Notes: a model not told the origin generated them from the sequence alone. Counted from the stretch's first letter, positions 42,740 to 52,437 are shown. The stretch is 64,000 nucleotides of DNA from Chitinophaga pinensis (GCF_007896845.1 NZ_VOHS01000004.1:186001-250000); one strand, 5' to 3'. Made by a program: numbers and translations.

Positions 42740-44323
42740 ATGAAGAAATTATCAATAATACTTATACTGGCAGGTCTGGCATCGGTGTCAGCCTGTAAAA
42801 AAGTACTGGATGAACAGCCACAGGATGCTGTCAGCCGGGAAACATTTTGGTTGACAGAAGACGATGCGATCAATGCAGTCAATAACTGTTACCGTCGCCT
42901 CGGAGATGTGGATAACCGTATGTTTATCTCTTGTGTTACAGATGATAGCTATGCCTGGAGTAACTGGCCGAGTGACGCAATTTATGTGGGAAATGGTAGT
43001 GCTTCTATCAGTACCGGTATGTTCGACAACTTCTGGAGCAACTTCTATAAGATGATTGCTTCCTGTAATGATGTACTGGAAAATATTGACAGAGATAAAG
43101 CATTATCTGAAACAATGCTGGCCAGACTGAAAGGAGAGGCCCGCTTCATCAGAGCATATGCTTATCAGCAACTCATCGGGCTGTATGGAGATGTGGTATT
43201 AAGAACCACTATTCCACCTACCAGCGAGTTTGTAATGAAACGTACGCCACGTGCAGAAGTGGCGGCATTTATCGTGAAAGAACTGGACGAGATCAGTGCT
43301 GATTTACCTGTAACATATGAAGCAGGAGATGAAGGACGTGCGACCCGTGGCGCAGCGCTGGCATTAAAATCACGCGTACTCCTGTATGAAGGACAATATG
43401 CAGAAGCGGCTACGGCAGCACAGGCAGCTATGACGCTGGGTGCTTATACCATCGATCCTAATTATCTGAGCCTCTTTGATGGTACGAATAAAAATAGCAA
43501 GGAGATCATTTTCTCTGCCCGTTACGTGAAAAATACACAGCCTAATGCGATGGCTACATGGGTAGGCGGACCTTCACTAGGTGGCTGGTCTGAGATCACA
43601 CCGTTACAATCACTTGTAGATGCATACGAAGGTACAGACGGTCTGCCTATAGCGCAGTCTGCCGTCTACGATCCCGCACATCCGTTTGAGAACCGTGATC
43701 CACGTCTGAAAATGACAGTGGTAGTACCGGGCGTACAGGTGAATGGCGTAACGATCGATGTAACCAAACTGAATAGTCTGGATGCACTAGGTAAAGGAAA
43801 CGCCTCCTTTACTGGTTATTATTACAAGAAATATATTCCCCGTGATATTCAGGGTAACTGGGATAATAACTCCTATAGTGACGTGGTGTTAATGCGCTAT
43901 GCGGAAGTATTGCTCAATTATGCGGAGGCGAAAATTGAAGCAAACCAGATTGATCAGTCCGTATATGATGCCATCAATCAGGTAAGACAAAGAGCTGACG
44001 TGATGATGCCGTTGTTGACGACTGCAAAGGTGAGCGGACAGGTAGCCCTGCGGGAAGCGGTAAGAAGAGAAAGAAGAGTAGAGTTTCCGGTAGAGGACAA
44101 TCGTCTGTTTGATATCCGTCGCTGGAAGATTGCAGCAACTGTAATGGCAGGGCCGGCATATGGTATCCTGAACAATTTCGATGCGAACAGAAAAGATGAT
44201 TACGGTAAACATGTACTGGCGGAACAGCGTAGTTTCCAGGTACCACGTGATTATCTGTGGCCGGTACCACAGCGTGAGGTATCCCTCAATGCGGCAGTAT
44301 TGCCTAATAATCCGGGCTGGTAA
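42740..44323 (+). CDS. SusD/RagB outer-membrane lipoprotein
   Basis: A 527-residue surface lipoprotein. Lipobox SVSAC, C19, followed by KKVLDEQPQDAVSRETFWLT, a canonical RagB/SusD mature start. TPR-like helices (ARFIRAYAYQQLIGLYGDVV) and the C-terminal block RREAVRRERRVEF..DNRLFDIRRWK, YLWPVPQREVSLN, are typical. Substrate not predictable; no degradative enzyme follows, so this locus is uptake only. A terminator lies 50 bases downstream. Confidence 0.95.
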   Translation: MKKLSIILILAGLASVSACKKVLDEQPQDAVSRETFWLTEDDAINAVNNCYRRLGDVDNRMFISCVTDDSYAWSNWPSDAIYVGNGSASISTGMFDNFWSNFYKMIASCNDVLENIDRDKALSETMLARLKGEARFIRAYAYQQLIGLYGDVVLRTTIPPTSEFVMKRTPRAEVAAFIVKELDEISADLPVTYEAGDEGRATRGAALALKSRVLLYEGQYAEAATAAQAAMTLGAYTIDPNYLSLFDGTNKNSKEIIFSARYVKNTQPNAMATWVGGPSLGGWSEITPLQSLVDAYEGTDGLPIAQSAVYDPAHPFENRDPRLKMTVVVPGVQVNGVTIDVTKLNSLDALGKGNASFTGYYYKKYIPRDIQGNWDNNSYSDVVLMRYAEVLLNYAEAKIEANQIDQSVYDAINQVRQRADVMMPLLTTAKVSGQVALREAVRRERRVEFPVEDNRLFDIRRWKIAATVMAGPAYGILNNFDANRKDDYGKHVLAEQRSFQVPRDYLWPVPQREVSLNAAVLPNNPGW

Positions 44324-44373
44324 AAATAGTGGCCGTTTCTGACGGAAGGAACGGTTATGTTCAGAGAATGGAG

Positions 44374-44402
44374 GCCGTTCGTCTTATGACGAACGGCTTT
44401 TC
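44374..44402 (+). terminator. Terminator after the second susCD pair
   Basis: GCCGTTCGTC / GACGAACGGC with a TTAT loop, followed by TTTTCT. Confidence 0.85.
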
Positions 44403-44451
44403 TATTGGCGGGCCTTAACTTTTTTTTAACCCTTCACATGTAACTTCCGGT

Positions 44452-44459
44452 TATCTTTG
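44452..44459 (+). promoter_or_regulatory. -7 element for the LVIVD lipoprotein operon
   Basis: TATCTTTG, a perfect TAnnTTTG, 25 bases before ATG 44485; the upstream terminator confirms that a new transcript begins here. Confidence 0.55.
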
Positions 44460-44484
44460 TCCGCTTAATTGTAAAATACCTATA

Positions 44485-45696
44485 ATGGCCCGCCTATTTC
44501 TGACCTATGTACTGTTAATTACTTGTTTCTTGTTGGGGGGATGTCTGGATGATCGTTGGCAACGTGGCTACGTGGATGCATACGTACCCGTTTATGATAA
44601 CAATCCCAGTCTCCGGCAGATCAGCTATCTGCCCGCAAGAAAAACCCAAAACGGAGGAAAGTTATATACCTACAACACTTACGTCCTTCAGGAAGAAAGT
44701 GACTCCGGATTGCATATTATCTCCTACCAGAATCCTGCAAATCCCGTTAAAACCGGATTTCTGCGTATCCCGGGCTTTCAGAAAGCGCTGGTGGATGGAG
44801 ATTACCTGTATGCGGACAACTACAATGACCTGATCGTGGTTCCTTTGAAAGAACTGCCTTCGGTAGCACATGTAGCCCGTGTATCAAGAGCATGGACCCA
44901 GAAAGATTTTCCGCCTTTCCGTAGTGTGTACTTCGAATGTGCTGATCCTACAAAGGGAACGGTGATCGGCTGGCACCTGACAAAGGTGAATGATCCGAAA
45001 TGCCGGACGCAATTCAGGTATTATGATGGCTATGGAGAGCAGAAGCCCCGCCTGAGTGCCGGTATAGTAGCCAACAGGGGATTTATCTATTTCGCTGACA
45101 ATACAGACATCATATCTTATTCTGTGGCACAGCCGCTATCGCCTATACAGCAATCCAGATATCAGACTGGTGAGATGATGGATAGTCTGTACGTATTTAA
45201 TGATATGCTGATGACTACGGATGTCAGGGGTACCGGTGGTTCACTGTACGATATTACTGATCCGAGGATGATACGATACAGGAATATGCTGGTCAATCTA
45301 AGCTCCTGTTATGCTATGCTGCCGGTTGACCGTTTTATTTACGCGGTTCCCAATCCTGCAAAGAAAATGTGTTACCCTGTGTCTTCTACTTCATTGACAG
45401 TAAACGAAATTAAAGATGACTATAGCATTGTGCCTATGAGTGCACTGCCTTTTGATTCAGCGTATGCACTGGCATTATCAGGTACGAATCTGTATGCGGC
45501 AACCGCGAAAGGTGTCAGCGTTGTGGATGTATCCGCATCGCCAACCCTGAAGCGGCTGGCAGATAAAAATGCAGATCCCTATATAGATGTGACGATCAGG
45601 GGGACACAACTGTATTGCCGTAGCAATAAAGGTATAGACTGTTATGACATCTCTTCTCCGGCTGCTATTAAGCTCATCTCAAAATTCGCCTATTAA
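44485..45696 (+). CDS. LVIVD-repeat beta-propeller lipoprotein
   Basis: A 403-residue lipoprotein; the signal ends CFLLGGC with C20. The mature part has repeated blade-like units of the LVIVD type: 'D-SGLHIISYQNPANPVKTGFL', 'DGDYLYADNYNDLIVVPL', 'SGTNLYAATAKGVSVVDVSA' and 'RGTQLYCRSNKGIDCYDISS'. LVIVD propellers occur in surface proteins of unknown function. Its stop codon overlaps the next ATG by one base (TAATG at 45694), so it is translationally coupled to a barrel protein. Confidence 0.82.
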   Translation: MARLFLTYVLLITCFLLGGCLDDRWQRGYVDAYVPVYDNNPSLRQISYLPARKTQNGGKLYTYNTYVLQEESDSGLHIISYQNPANPVKTGFLRIPGFQKALVDGDYLYADNYNDLIVVPLKELPSVAHVARVSRAWTQKDFPPFRSVYFECADPTKGTVIGWHLTKVNDPKCRTQFRYYDGYGEQKPRLSAGIVANRGFIYFADNTDIISYSVAQPLSPIQQSRYQTGEMMDSLYVFNDMLMTTDVRGTGGSLYDITDPRMIRYRNMLVNLSSCYAMLPVDRFIYAVPNPAKKMCYPVSSTSLTVNEIKDDYSIVPMSALPFDSAYALALSGTNLYAATAKGVSVVDVSASPTLKRLADKNADPYIDVTIRGTQLYCRSNKGIDCYDISSPAAIKLISKFAY

Positions 45697-46490
45697 TGAA
45701 ACACCTATACACTGTATCTGTCTGTATGTTCATTGCTATAGCTGCAATGGCACAAAATAAAAACAAGCCCGCCGATAAAACCGGAGAACCCGGTATCACC
45801 ACACATCTGGTGTCTTACGCACATAGAACGCACAATGATGCAAGAGCAGAAAAGAAAGCACGGCCATTGCCTGATTCGATGCTGACGGGATGGAGAGTGA
45901 GTAGTAATCTGTTGACTCTGCATCATCCGGATGGGGGGATATCAGCTGCGGTGGAATATCGTTTCCGCCGAAATTGGAGCGTACTGCTGGAAGGTGGCTG
46001 GATCTTCATCGACGAGAAGAAACTGTATGATATGCGGGGACAATTTACACCGAAAGCCAAAGGATATTATGTGCGTCCGGAGATCAGGTATTACCTGTCG
46101 GGTAAACGCGGTAAGTATCGCATCTTCTTCTCACAGGACTTCTTTTACAGAAAGGTTAGTTTTTATGAAGAGCGTATCGTAAAAATGAATGTTAACCCTA
46201 ATGATGGCGATTACGATTATGAACAACTGTCTACTTTCGGTAAAACCAAAGAGATGTTTGGAACAGATAGCAAGTTCGGTTTTCAGACCTACATGGGTAA
46301 TACGCAAAGGATTATGTTTGAGGTCTATGTTGGATTGGGGGTGAAATACAGAAAGTTCACATACGACCGCCCTGTACCTGCGGACAGTTATCTTGAAGAT
46401 AGGAAATACAATTTTGACTATGTGCCTGACAAGAATAATGTATGGGACGGTGCGTTTCCTGTGGGCCTTAAATTAGGTTACCGCTTCTGA
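45696..46490 (+). CDS. Outer-membrane beta-barrel protein (DUF3575-like), copy 1
   Basis: A 264-residue protein with a Sec signal (MKHLYTVSVCMFIAIAAMAQ). After a polar ~45-residue stretch there are amphipathic strands: GGISAAVEYRFRRNWSVLLE, YYVRPEIRYYLSG, RIMFEVYVGLGVKYR. It ends GLKLGYRF, with the terminal aromatic of outer-membrane barrels. The pattern resembles DUF3575. It overlaps the LVIVD gene start-to-stop and is followed by a shorter relative. Confidence 0.72.
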   Translation: MKHLYTVSVCMFIAIAAMAQNKNKPADKTGEPGITTHLVSYAHRTHNDARAEKKARPLPDSMLTGWRVSSNLLTLHHPDGGISAAVEYRFRRNWSVLLEGGWIFIDEKKLYDMRGQFTPKAKGYYVRPEIRYYLSGKRGKYRIFFSQDFFYRKVSFYEERIVKMNVNPNDGDYDYEQLSTFGKTKEMFGTDSKFGFQTYMGNTQRIMFEVYVGLGVKYRKFTYDRPVPADSYLEDRKYNFDYVPDKNNVWDGAFPVGLKLGYRF

Positions 46491-46518
46491 TCTGACATTC
46501 CGGTAAAAACTCAGCCTT

Positions 46519-47166
46519 ATGAAAAAACATGTACTGTTAGCAATTTCTATACTGTTTATGTCTGGCGTTGTAGTGGCGCAGGACGAAAAGAAAACGGTTG
46601 AGAAAAAGACCTTCAACCGAAAAGGGCTGATATTGAATACCACGCTTAGTTCGCTGACGGAGCCGGAAGGTGGTCCCACATGGGGACTGGAATACCGCTT
46701 GTCTGAAAGTGTGGCGATCGGAGTAGATGCGACAGCTATTCTGTATGCATTACCTGAAACCTATAATGATGATAGCAGACGTGGTTTCCGTGTAAGACCT
46801 GAGATAAAACTATTTCCTTCGTGGTGGCGTAATCAACATCGTGCTTTCTATTTAAGTCTGATGGGAACTTATAAACAGACCACTTATGAAGATATCCGTT
46901 ATCCGATGCCGGGTGCTATTGAATACCTGCAGAAATTTAAGAAGCGGGTTTACGCCGGTTCTGCCAATCTGGGCTTACAGCGTTATTTCGGTGAGCAGGG
47001 ACGTTTTATAATGGATCTGTATGTTGGTGTCGGACTAAGGCATCGTCGTACAACACCCAATGATTCGTATTATTCTGAGTCCTGGGAAACCCCGTTTTTC
47101 AGAATTGATGAAGATGGGTTCAATCCACAGTTCGCATTTGGATTTAAGCTGGGCTACCGTTTCTGA
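46519..47166 (+). CDS. Outer-membrane beta-barrel protein (DUF3575-like), copy 2
   Basis: A 215-residue protein with signal MKKHVLLAISILFMSGVVVAQ. It shares with its upstream neighbour the order of strands and motifs: GPTWGLEYRLSESVAIGVDA, FRVRPEIKLF, FIMDLYVGVGLRHRRT and the end GFKLGYRF. They therefore look like an old tandem duplication, the first copy carrying an extra N-terminal stretch. It lies 28 bases downstream in the same operon. Function unknown. Confidence 0.72.
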   Translation: MKKHVLLAISILFMSGVVVAQDEKKTVEKKTFNRKGLILNTTLSSLTEPEGGPTWGLEYRLSESVAIGVDATAILYALPETYNDDSRRGFRVRPEIKLFPSWWRNQHRAFYLSLMGTYKQTTYEDIRYPMPGAIEYLQKFKKRVYAGSANLGLQRYFGEQGRFIMDLYVGVGLRHRRTTPNDSYYSESWETPFFRIDEDGFNPQFAFGFKLGYRF

Positions 47167-47174
47167 AATTCCGT

Positions 47175-47182
47175 TATATTTG
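47175..47182 (+). promoter_or_regulatory. -7 element for the thiolase gene
   Basis: TATATTTG, a perfect TAnnTTTG, 57 bases before ATG 47240. Confidence 0.45.
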
Positions 47183-47239
47183 GTGAAAACCAAACAATCT
47201 TAACAGCCCCGCCACCTGGCGAGACTTAAATTTCTACGG

Positions 47240-48418
47240 ATGAAAGAAGTATTTATAGTTTCAGCAGTGCGTACCCCCATCGGCTCTTTTAACGGCGCAC
47301 TGTCAGCCCTGTCTGCGACACAACTGGGATCTATTGTTATGAAAGCGGCACTTGAAAAAGCGGGTGTACCGGCAACTGCGGTCAATGAAGTGTATATGGG
47401 GAATGTGCTCAGTGCCAATCTGGGGCAGGCGCCTGCCAATCAGGCCAGTATTCACGCAGGTATTCCGACCAATGTACCTTGTACAACTGTTAATAAAGTC
47501 TGCGCTTCCGGTATGAAAGCCATTATGTTAGGTGCACAAAGCATCCTCTCCGGCGATAATGATGTGGTTGTAGCAGGCGGGATGGAAAGCATGAGTAATG
47601 TACCCTATTATCTGGATAAAGCCCGTAATGGCTACAGACTCGGACATGGTGCGGTGACAGATGGTATCATCAGGGATGGCCTTTGGGATCCTTATAAGGA
47701 TTTTCATATGGGTAATGCAGCAGAGCTTTGTGTGACGGAGTATAAGATCACCCGTGAAGAACAGGATGCTTACGCTGTTCAGAGTTATAAACGATCAGCA
47801 GCAGCGACTGAAAAAGGGTATTTTAAAAATGAGATCGTTCCTGTTGAAGTGCCTGGCAAACAGGTAGTTACTGTGGCAGAGGATGAGGATTATAAAAAAG
47901 TAAACTTCGATAAGATACCAACGCTGAAGCCTACTTTCCAGAAGGATGGTACAATCACAGCTGCCAATGCATCTAACCTGAATGATGGTGCTGCTGCGGT
48001 ATTACTGGTAAGCGGGGAGAAGCTGAAAGAACTGGGACTGAAGCCACTGGCGAAGATCATCAGTTTTGCAGATGCTTCTCAGGCACCGGAATGGTTTACC
48101 ACTACACCTGTAAAGGCTGTAACCAAGGCTCTGGAAAAAGCAAAGCTGACCGTAGCAGATATGGACTTTGTGGAAATCAATGAGGCATTTTCCTGCGTAC
48201 CGATTGCCAATGAACGCGATCTGGGTATTCCTGAGGAGAAAGTCAATGTCTGGGGTGGAGCCGTTTCACTTGGACATCCTATTGGTTGTAGCGGTGCACG
48301 TATCGTAGTGACACTCAGCTCTATTCTCAACCAGCATAATGCCCGTTATGGTGTGGCTGGTATCTGTAATGGGGGCGGAGGCGCCAGTGCGATAGTGATA
48401 GAGGCAATTATGCATTGA
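47240..48418 (+). CDS. Acetyl-CoA C-acetyltransferase (thiolase)
   Basis: A 392-residue thiolase that condenses two acetyl-CoA to acetoacetyl-CoA or the reverse. Catalytic residues: C88 in VNKVCASGMKA (acyl carrier), H346 in GGAVSLGHPIGCSGAR and C376 in ICNGGGGASA. The NEAF motif is present (EINEAFSCVPIAN). Length and motifs fit biosynthetic AtoB/PhaA-type enzymes better than the FadA type. Transcribed alone. Confidence 0.95.
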   Translation: MKEVFIVSAVRTPIGSFNGALSALSATQLGSIVMKAALEKAGVPATAVNEVYMGNVLSANLGQAPANQASIHAGIPTNVPCTTVNKVCASGMKAIMLGAQSILSGDNDVVVAGGMESMSNVPYYLDKARNGYRLGHGAVTDGIIRDGLWDPYKDFHMGNAAELCVTEYKITREEQDAYAVQSYKRSAAATEKGYFKNEIVPVEVPGKQVVTVAEDEDYKKVNFDKIPTLKPTFQKDGTITAANASNLNDGAAAVLLVSGEKLKELGLKPLAKIISFADASQAPEWFTTTPVKAVTKALEKAKLTVADMDFVEINEAFSCVPIANERDLGIPEEKVNVWGGAVSLGHPIGCSGARIVVTLSSILNQHNARYGVAGICNGGGGASAIVIEAIMH

Positions 48419-48487
48419 GTTGACAATGGTTTCAATATTGGTCAATGAAGTGTTTATAATCATTTAATTTTAGCACTCAACTTATAA

Positions 48488-48525
48488 GCAAAGAGGGCGT
48501 TCCAACCACTGGAACGCCCTCTTTG
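48488..48525. terminator. Bidirectional terminator between thiolase and a convergent gene
   Basis: GCAAAGAGGGCGTTCC / GGAACGCCCTCTTTGC, a 16-bp perfect stem with a 6-base loop. Confidence 0.88.
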
Positions 48526-48586
48526 CTATTATATTCCGAAAAGCTTCAGGAAATATAGCTGTTTAAAATCCGGGATCAATCAATTC

Positions 48587-49225
48587 CTAATTTCTCAGGG
48601 AGATCGTGGTATCCAGCTTGCTTCTGCCATCCAATTCATTCACCAGACTAATAGACAGTCGCACGCTATCTGTTCCTGCTCTTTCTGATTTGAATGCTGC
48701 AGGTTGTCCTTCCGGTTTGATTACATCTCCGGAGATCTTCTCAAACAGCCAGTATTTGTCTTCTATCAGACTATAACTGGGATAGCGGGACACGATATCT
48801 ATGGATTTTGTCTGTATAGCATAATCATCGTCGATCTGGTAGCGTTTCAGGTCTCCGTCAGACAGCAATCCCATACCGGTGATCATGGTAATGATCCGTA
48901 ATGGAGGTAATAGCAGTCCGAAGAGGAGCACGAAGGGAAATCCGTAAAAGGAGCAGAGATAGACCCATTTTCCGGATACTTCTTTGGGTGTCAATCCATA
49001 CAGGAGGATCCCGGAGCCGGCATATAAGGTGAAAAATACTCTTTCCGTATAGGTGCCCTTGAATCCATAGCCGCTGATCAGCAGGAGGATGCACAGGATG
49101 GAAAATACACACATGGCCAGATGAAAATACCAGATCAGACCGGTGATCAAAGGTGCTTTTACCTTTTTTATCTTAAACGAGATGGCCGCCAGAAAACAGA
49201 TACAAAGGACTGTGAGCGTAAACAT
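48587..49225 (-). CDS. Hypothetical membrane protein
   Basis: A 212-residue protein, not recognised. Four hydrophobic segments in the first half: MFTLTVLCICFLAAI, LITGLIWYFHLAMCVFSILC, VFFTLYAGSGILLYGL and FYGFPFVLLFGLLLPPLR. A soluble C-terminal ~90 residues follows (SDGDLKRYQIDDDYAIQTKS...). The C-terminal half has strand-like polar stretches and resembles no known domain. Monocistronic, between the thiolase and pdhB. Confidence 0.7.
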   Translation of the reverse strand: MFTLTVLCICFLAAISFKIKKVKAPLITGLIWYFHLAMCVFSILCILLLISGYGFKGTYTERVFFTLYAGSGILLYGLTPKEVSGKWVYLCSFYGFPFVLLFGLLLPPLRIITMITGMGLLSDGDLKRYQIDDDYAIQTKSIDIVSRYPSYSLIEDKYWLFEKISGDVIKPEGQPAAFKSERAGTDSVRLSISLVNELDGRSKLDTTISLRN

Positions 49226-49326
49226 AGGATAGGATATTAACTTATAACAGGCAGTGTTCCTGCTAATATATACAATATTTTATATATAGTATTTAAAATC
49301 TGAAAGCGCTTCCTCTGAACTTTTCC

Positions 49327-49357
49327 TTTGCTTTTTCACCAACAAACAATAATTTTG
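49327..49357 (+). promoter_or_regulatory. pdhB promoter (TTTG-N19-TAATTTTG)
   Basis: TTTG 49327-49330 and TAATTTTG 49350-49357 with the ideal 19-base gap. The 5' untranslated region to ATG 49412 is about 50 bases, so this gene is not leaderless. Confidence 0.75.
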
Positions 49358-49411
49358 CCCCTGCCTTAATATAAATGAGGCAATTAACTTTCAAACTTTA
49401 AGAGTAACAGC

Positions 49412-50395
49412 ATGCGTCAGATAGCTTTCAGACAAGCCTTACGAGAAGCCATGCAGGAAGAAATGCGTCGTGATGATCGCGTTTTCCTGATGGGAGAGGA
49501 AGTAGCAGAATACAATGGAGCCTACAAAGTTAGCCAGGGAATGCTGGATGAGTTTGGCCCTAAGAGAGTAATAGATACTCCAATCGCCGAGCTGGGTTTC
49601 ACTGCTATCGCTGTTGGTGCAGCACAGAATGGTCTTCGCCCGATTGTTGAATTTATGACCTGGAACTTTGCTGTACTGGCACTGGATCAGATCCTGAATA
49701 CAGCTTCTAAAATGCTGGCAATGAGTGGTGGACAGGTAGGTTGTCCTATCGTTTTCCGTGGACCGAACGGTTCTGCAGGTCAGCTGGGTGCACAGCACTC
49801 CACTGCATTCGAAAGCTACTATGCGAACATCCCGGGTTTAAAAGTTATATCAGTATCTAACCCATATGATGGTAAAGGTCTGCTGAAAGCAGCTATCCGT
49901 GACAACGATCCGGTTGTTTTCATGGAGAGCGAGGTTGGTTACGGCGATATGGGCGATGTTCCTGAAGAAGAATACATCATCCCAATTGGTAAAGCAGATA
50001 TCAAACGTGCTGGTAAAGACGTAACAATCGTTTCTTTCAACAAAATGATGAAAGTTGCGCTGAGTGCTGCTGAAGAACTGGCTAAAGAAGGTATTGAGGC
50101 TGAAGTGATCGACCTGCGTACTATTCGTCCGCTGGACTGGTTCACTATTCTGGAATCAGTTAAGAAAACCAACCGTCTGGTGATCGTTGAAGAACAGTGG
50201 CCATTTGCCAGCGTTTCTTCTGAGATCTCTTACCGTATCCAGAAAGAAGGTTTCGACTATCTGGATGCTCCGATCCGTCGTATTACTGCTGCGGATGCAC
50301 CTATGCACTACGCGCCAAACCTGGTGAAGGGTTACCTGCCAGACGTTGAACGCACAGTGAAACTGGTGAAAGAAGTAATGTACATGAAGAAGTAA
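49412..50395 (+). CDS. pdhB: Pyruvate dehydrogenase E1 component, beta subunit
   Basis: A 327-residue thiamine-diphosphate enzyme subunit. It opens [20 protein letters not shown] and holds [20 protein letters not shown] with the catalytic/ThDP Glu, [34 protein letters not shown] and [13 protein letters not shown]. With the alpha subunit it decarboxylates pyruvate in the PDH complex. The alpha subunit and E2 are not beside it, so the complex genes are dispersed. Confidence 0.95.
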   Translation: MRQIAFRQALREAMQEEMRRDDRVFLMGEEVAEYNGAYKVSQGMLDEFGPKRVIDTPIAELGFTAIAVGAAQNGLRPIVEFMTWNFAVLALDQILNTASKMLAMSGGQVGCPIVFRGPNGSAGQLGAQHSTAFESYYANIPGLKVISVSNPYDGKGLLKAAIRDNDPVVFMESEVGYGDMGDVPEEEYIIPIGKADIKRAGKDVTIVSFNKMMKVALSAAEELAKEGIEAEVIDLRTIRPLDWFTILESVKKTNRLVIVEEQWPFASVSSEISYRIQKEGFDYLDAPIRRITAADAPMHYAPNLVKGYLPDVERTVKLVKEVMYMKK

Positions 50396-50397
50396 GT

Positions 50398-50458
50398 AAT
50401 TACTATAAAAGGAAAGGCCGGCCTGATTATCAGGCCGGCCTTTCCTTTTATAGTAATT
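50398..50458. terminator. 61-base hairpin after pdhB
   Basis: A perfect 30-bp stem (AATTACTATAAAAGGAAAGG with CCGGCCTGAT) closed by a single base. This loopless form is closer to a palindrome than to a normal terminator. It starts just two bases after the stop codon. Confidence 0.88.
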
Positions 50459-50487
50459 TAAAAATAAGAATTCCTCAATCATCTCTC

Positions 50488-50534
50488 ATAAAAGGCAAGC
50501 GGCACTTCATTGAAATGCCGCTTGCCTTTTTTAC
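50488..50534. terminator. Second hairpin between pdhB and cysM
   Basis: AAAGGCAAGCGGCA / TGCCGCTTGCCTTT stem, 11-base loop, T-run on the plus strand. Confidence 0.85.
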
Positions 50535-50592
50535 CTTATGATCAGCCGTGGAGATCTCCGAGGCATTTCAATGCTTAATTTCTTCTCTCTGT

Positions 50593-51477
50593 TCAGCTTC
50601 CAAACAGATCGGATGACAGATACCTGTCTCCTCTGTCACAAATAATACACACCAGCACTCCTTTGTCCAGCTCTCTTGAGATCCTTTCTGCTGCTGAAAC
50701 AGCGCCTCCGCTGCTCATACCACAGAAAATACCCTCGTCTTTTGCCAGCCGGCGGGTCATAGCTTTGGCTTCTTCCTCAGAAATATCCATGATACGGTCT
50801 ACCCTTGAACGGTCAAATATTTTAGGCAGATAGGCTTCCGGCCATTTCCGGATACCAGGGATCTTGCTACCTTCTGTCGGTTGACAACCAACGATCTGTA
50901 CGTCATTGTTTTGCTCTTTCAGGTATTGGGATACGCCCATAATAGTACCGGTGGTCCCCATTGCGCTGACAAAATGAGTAACGCCGTGGTGGGTGTCCCG
51001 CCATATTTCCGGACCGGTGGTTTTGTAGTGCATGCCGTAGTTATCCGGATTGGCAAACTGGTTCAGCATATGATAACCGCCTTTTGCTACCTGTTCGTTG
51101 GCATAATCAATAGAGCCTTCCATAGAGGCTTCTTTGGGTGTCAGTACGACTTTCGCACCAAAAGCTTCCATGGTCAGCACCCGTTCCCGGGTAGCGTCTT
51201 CCGGCATAACAAGTTCTATTTCCACACCAAACAGACTGGCGATCATTGCCAGGGCAATACCTGTATTACCGCTGGTCGCCTCGATCAGTTTGATACCCGG
51301 TTTGATCTCTCCTCTGTCCAATGCGCCCTTGATCATACCATAGGCGGCTCTGTCTTTTACACTTCCTCCCGGATTATTTCCTTCCAGCTTTGCGTAAATA
51401 GTAACATCGGGGTTGGCGCTGACACTTTTGAGCGCTACCATCGGGGTGTTACCAACAAGATCTAATATCGAATGCAT
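50593..51477 (-). CDS. cysM: Cysteine synthase B (O-acetylserine sulfhydrylase)
   Basis: A 294-residue PLP enzyme making cysteine from O-acetylserine and sulfide. PLP lysine K41 in GGSVKDRAAYGMIK; substrate loop EATSGNTGIALAMIA; PLP phosphate loop SAMGTTGTIMGVSQYL. The short length and the DRGDRYLSS end fit CysM rather than CysK. The ATG follows the stop of cysE with no gap (TAAATG), so the two genes are coupled and the pathway's two steps are made together. Confidence 0.94.
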   Translation of the reverse strand: MHSILDLVGNTPMVALKSVSANPDVTIYAKLEGNNPGGSVKDRAAYGMIKGALDRGEIKPGIKLIEATSGNTGIALAMIASLFGVEIELVMPEDATRERVLTMEAFGAKVVLTPKEASMEGSIDYANEQVAKGGYHMLNQFANPDNYGMHYKTTGPEIWRDTHHGVTHFVSAMGTTGTIMGVSQYLKEQNNDVQIVGCQPTEGSKIPGIRKWPEAYLPKIFDRSRVDRIMDISEEEAKAMTRRLAKDEGIFCGMSSGGAVSAAERISRELDKGVLVCIICDRGDRYLSSDLFGS

Positions 51478-52299
51478 TTAATAACTATTTTCTACTACGT
51501 TAACACTGCCATCAGCCCGGTAATAGATCCGGCTGAAGGGGGCAGTACTTTTAATAAGCCATACATTACCACCGATGATACTGTGGTGTCCAACCACGGT
51601 ATCTCCACCCAGAATGGTAGCACCGGCATATATAATGACATGATCTTCAATAGTGGGATGGCGTTTGCTGCGGGCCATGTCTTTGTCCACGCTCAGCGCT
51701 CCCAGTGTAACACCCTGATATAGTTTAACATTGGAGCCGATAACAGTCGTTTCTCCAATGACAATACCGGTGCCGTGATCTATGCAGAAATAGGGGGCAA
51801 TGACGGCCGCAGGATGTATATCGATACCAGTACAGCTGTGGGCCCGTTCTGTGATCATACGGGGCAGCAGTGGTATTTTCAGCTGATGAAGTGCGTGTGC
51901 AATACGATAAAACGCGATGGCATAAAAACCGGGATAAGCCCTGATGACTTCATACATGCAGGTAGCAGCAGGGTCGCCTTTATAAATGGCTTCTGCGTCT
52001 TTCTGCAGCGCGTCATATATAACAGCTGCCTGTTCCATGAACTGGTGGCTCAGTTCTTCGGCAGCAGCAGGCAGTTGCTGTTGCATTGGCGACAGCAATT
52101 GCTGCAATTCAGTCTGCAGCATGTGTGCGTATTCTTCCAGTAACACAATATCAGATATCACCTTTCCGGTATATTCTGGAAAAAGCCAGTTTATAAAGTT
52201 GTTGGCAAAGTCGTTCACCGCACTGGTAGGCGGATAAGCAGTAGCTGCAGCCAGCTGATGCCTCCGCCTTAATTCTTCTAAAAGTTGTTGCATATCCAA
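51478..52299 (-). CDS. cysE: Serine O-acetyltransferase
   Basis: A 273-residue enzyme that acetylates serine with acetyl-CoA, supplying CysM. N-terminal helical domain (1-155), then a left-handed parallel beta-helix made of hexapeptide repeats: DIHPAAVIAPYFCIDHGTGI (active His), VIGETTVIGSNVKLYQGVTL, ATILGGDTVVGHHSIIGGNV. First gene of the cysE-cysM operon. Confidence 0.94.
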   Translation of the reverse strand: MDMQQLLEELRRRHQLAAATAYPPTSAVNDFANNFINWLFPEYTGKVISDIVLLEEYAHMLQTELQQLLSPMQQQLPAAAEELSHQFMEQAAVIYDALQKDAEAIYKGDPAATCMYEVIRAYPGFYAIAFYRIAHALHQLKIPLLPRMITERAHSCTGIDIHPAAVIAPYFCIDHGTGIVIGETTVIGSNVKLYQGVTLGALSVDKDMARSKRHPTIEDHVIIYAGATILGGDTVVGHHSIIGGNVWLIKSTAPFSRIYYRADGSVNVVENSY

Positions 52300-52429
52300 G
52301 TGAATTACAGGATTGAGGGAAAACGATCATTGAAATTACGTATTAATGTCGAAAGTCCATAAGGACTGTAGACAAATAAACCGGGTTTAACAGCATTTGT
52401 TATCTTGTCTACGATCAAGTATTTTGCCG

Positions 52430-52437
52430 TAATTTTG
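52430..52437 (+). promoter_or_regulatory. -7 element for the response regulator gene
   Basis: TAATTTTG, perfect TAnnTTTG, 25 bases before the ATG; an overlapping TATTTTG lies just upstream (52420) with TTTG 20 bases before it. Confidence 0.5.
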
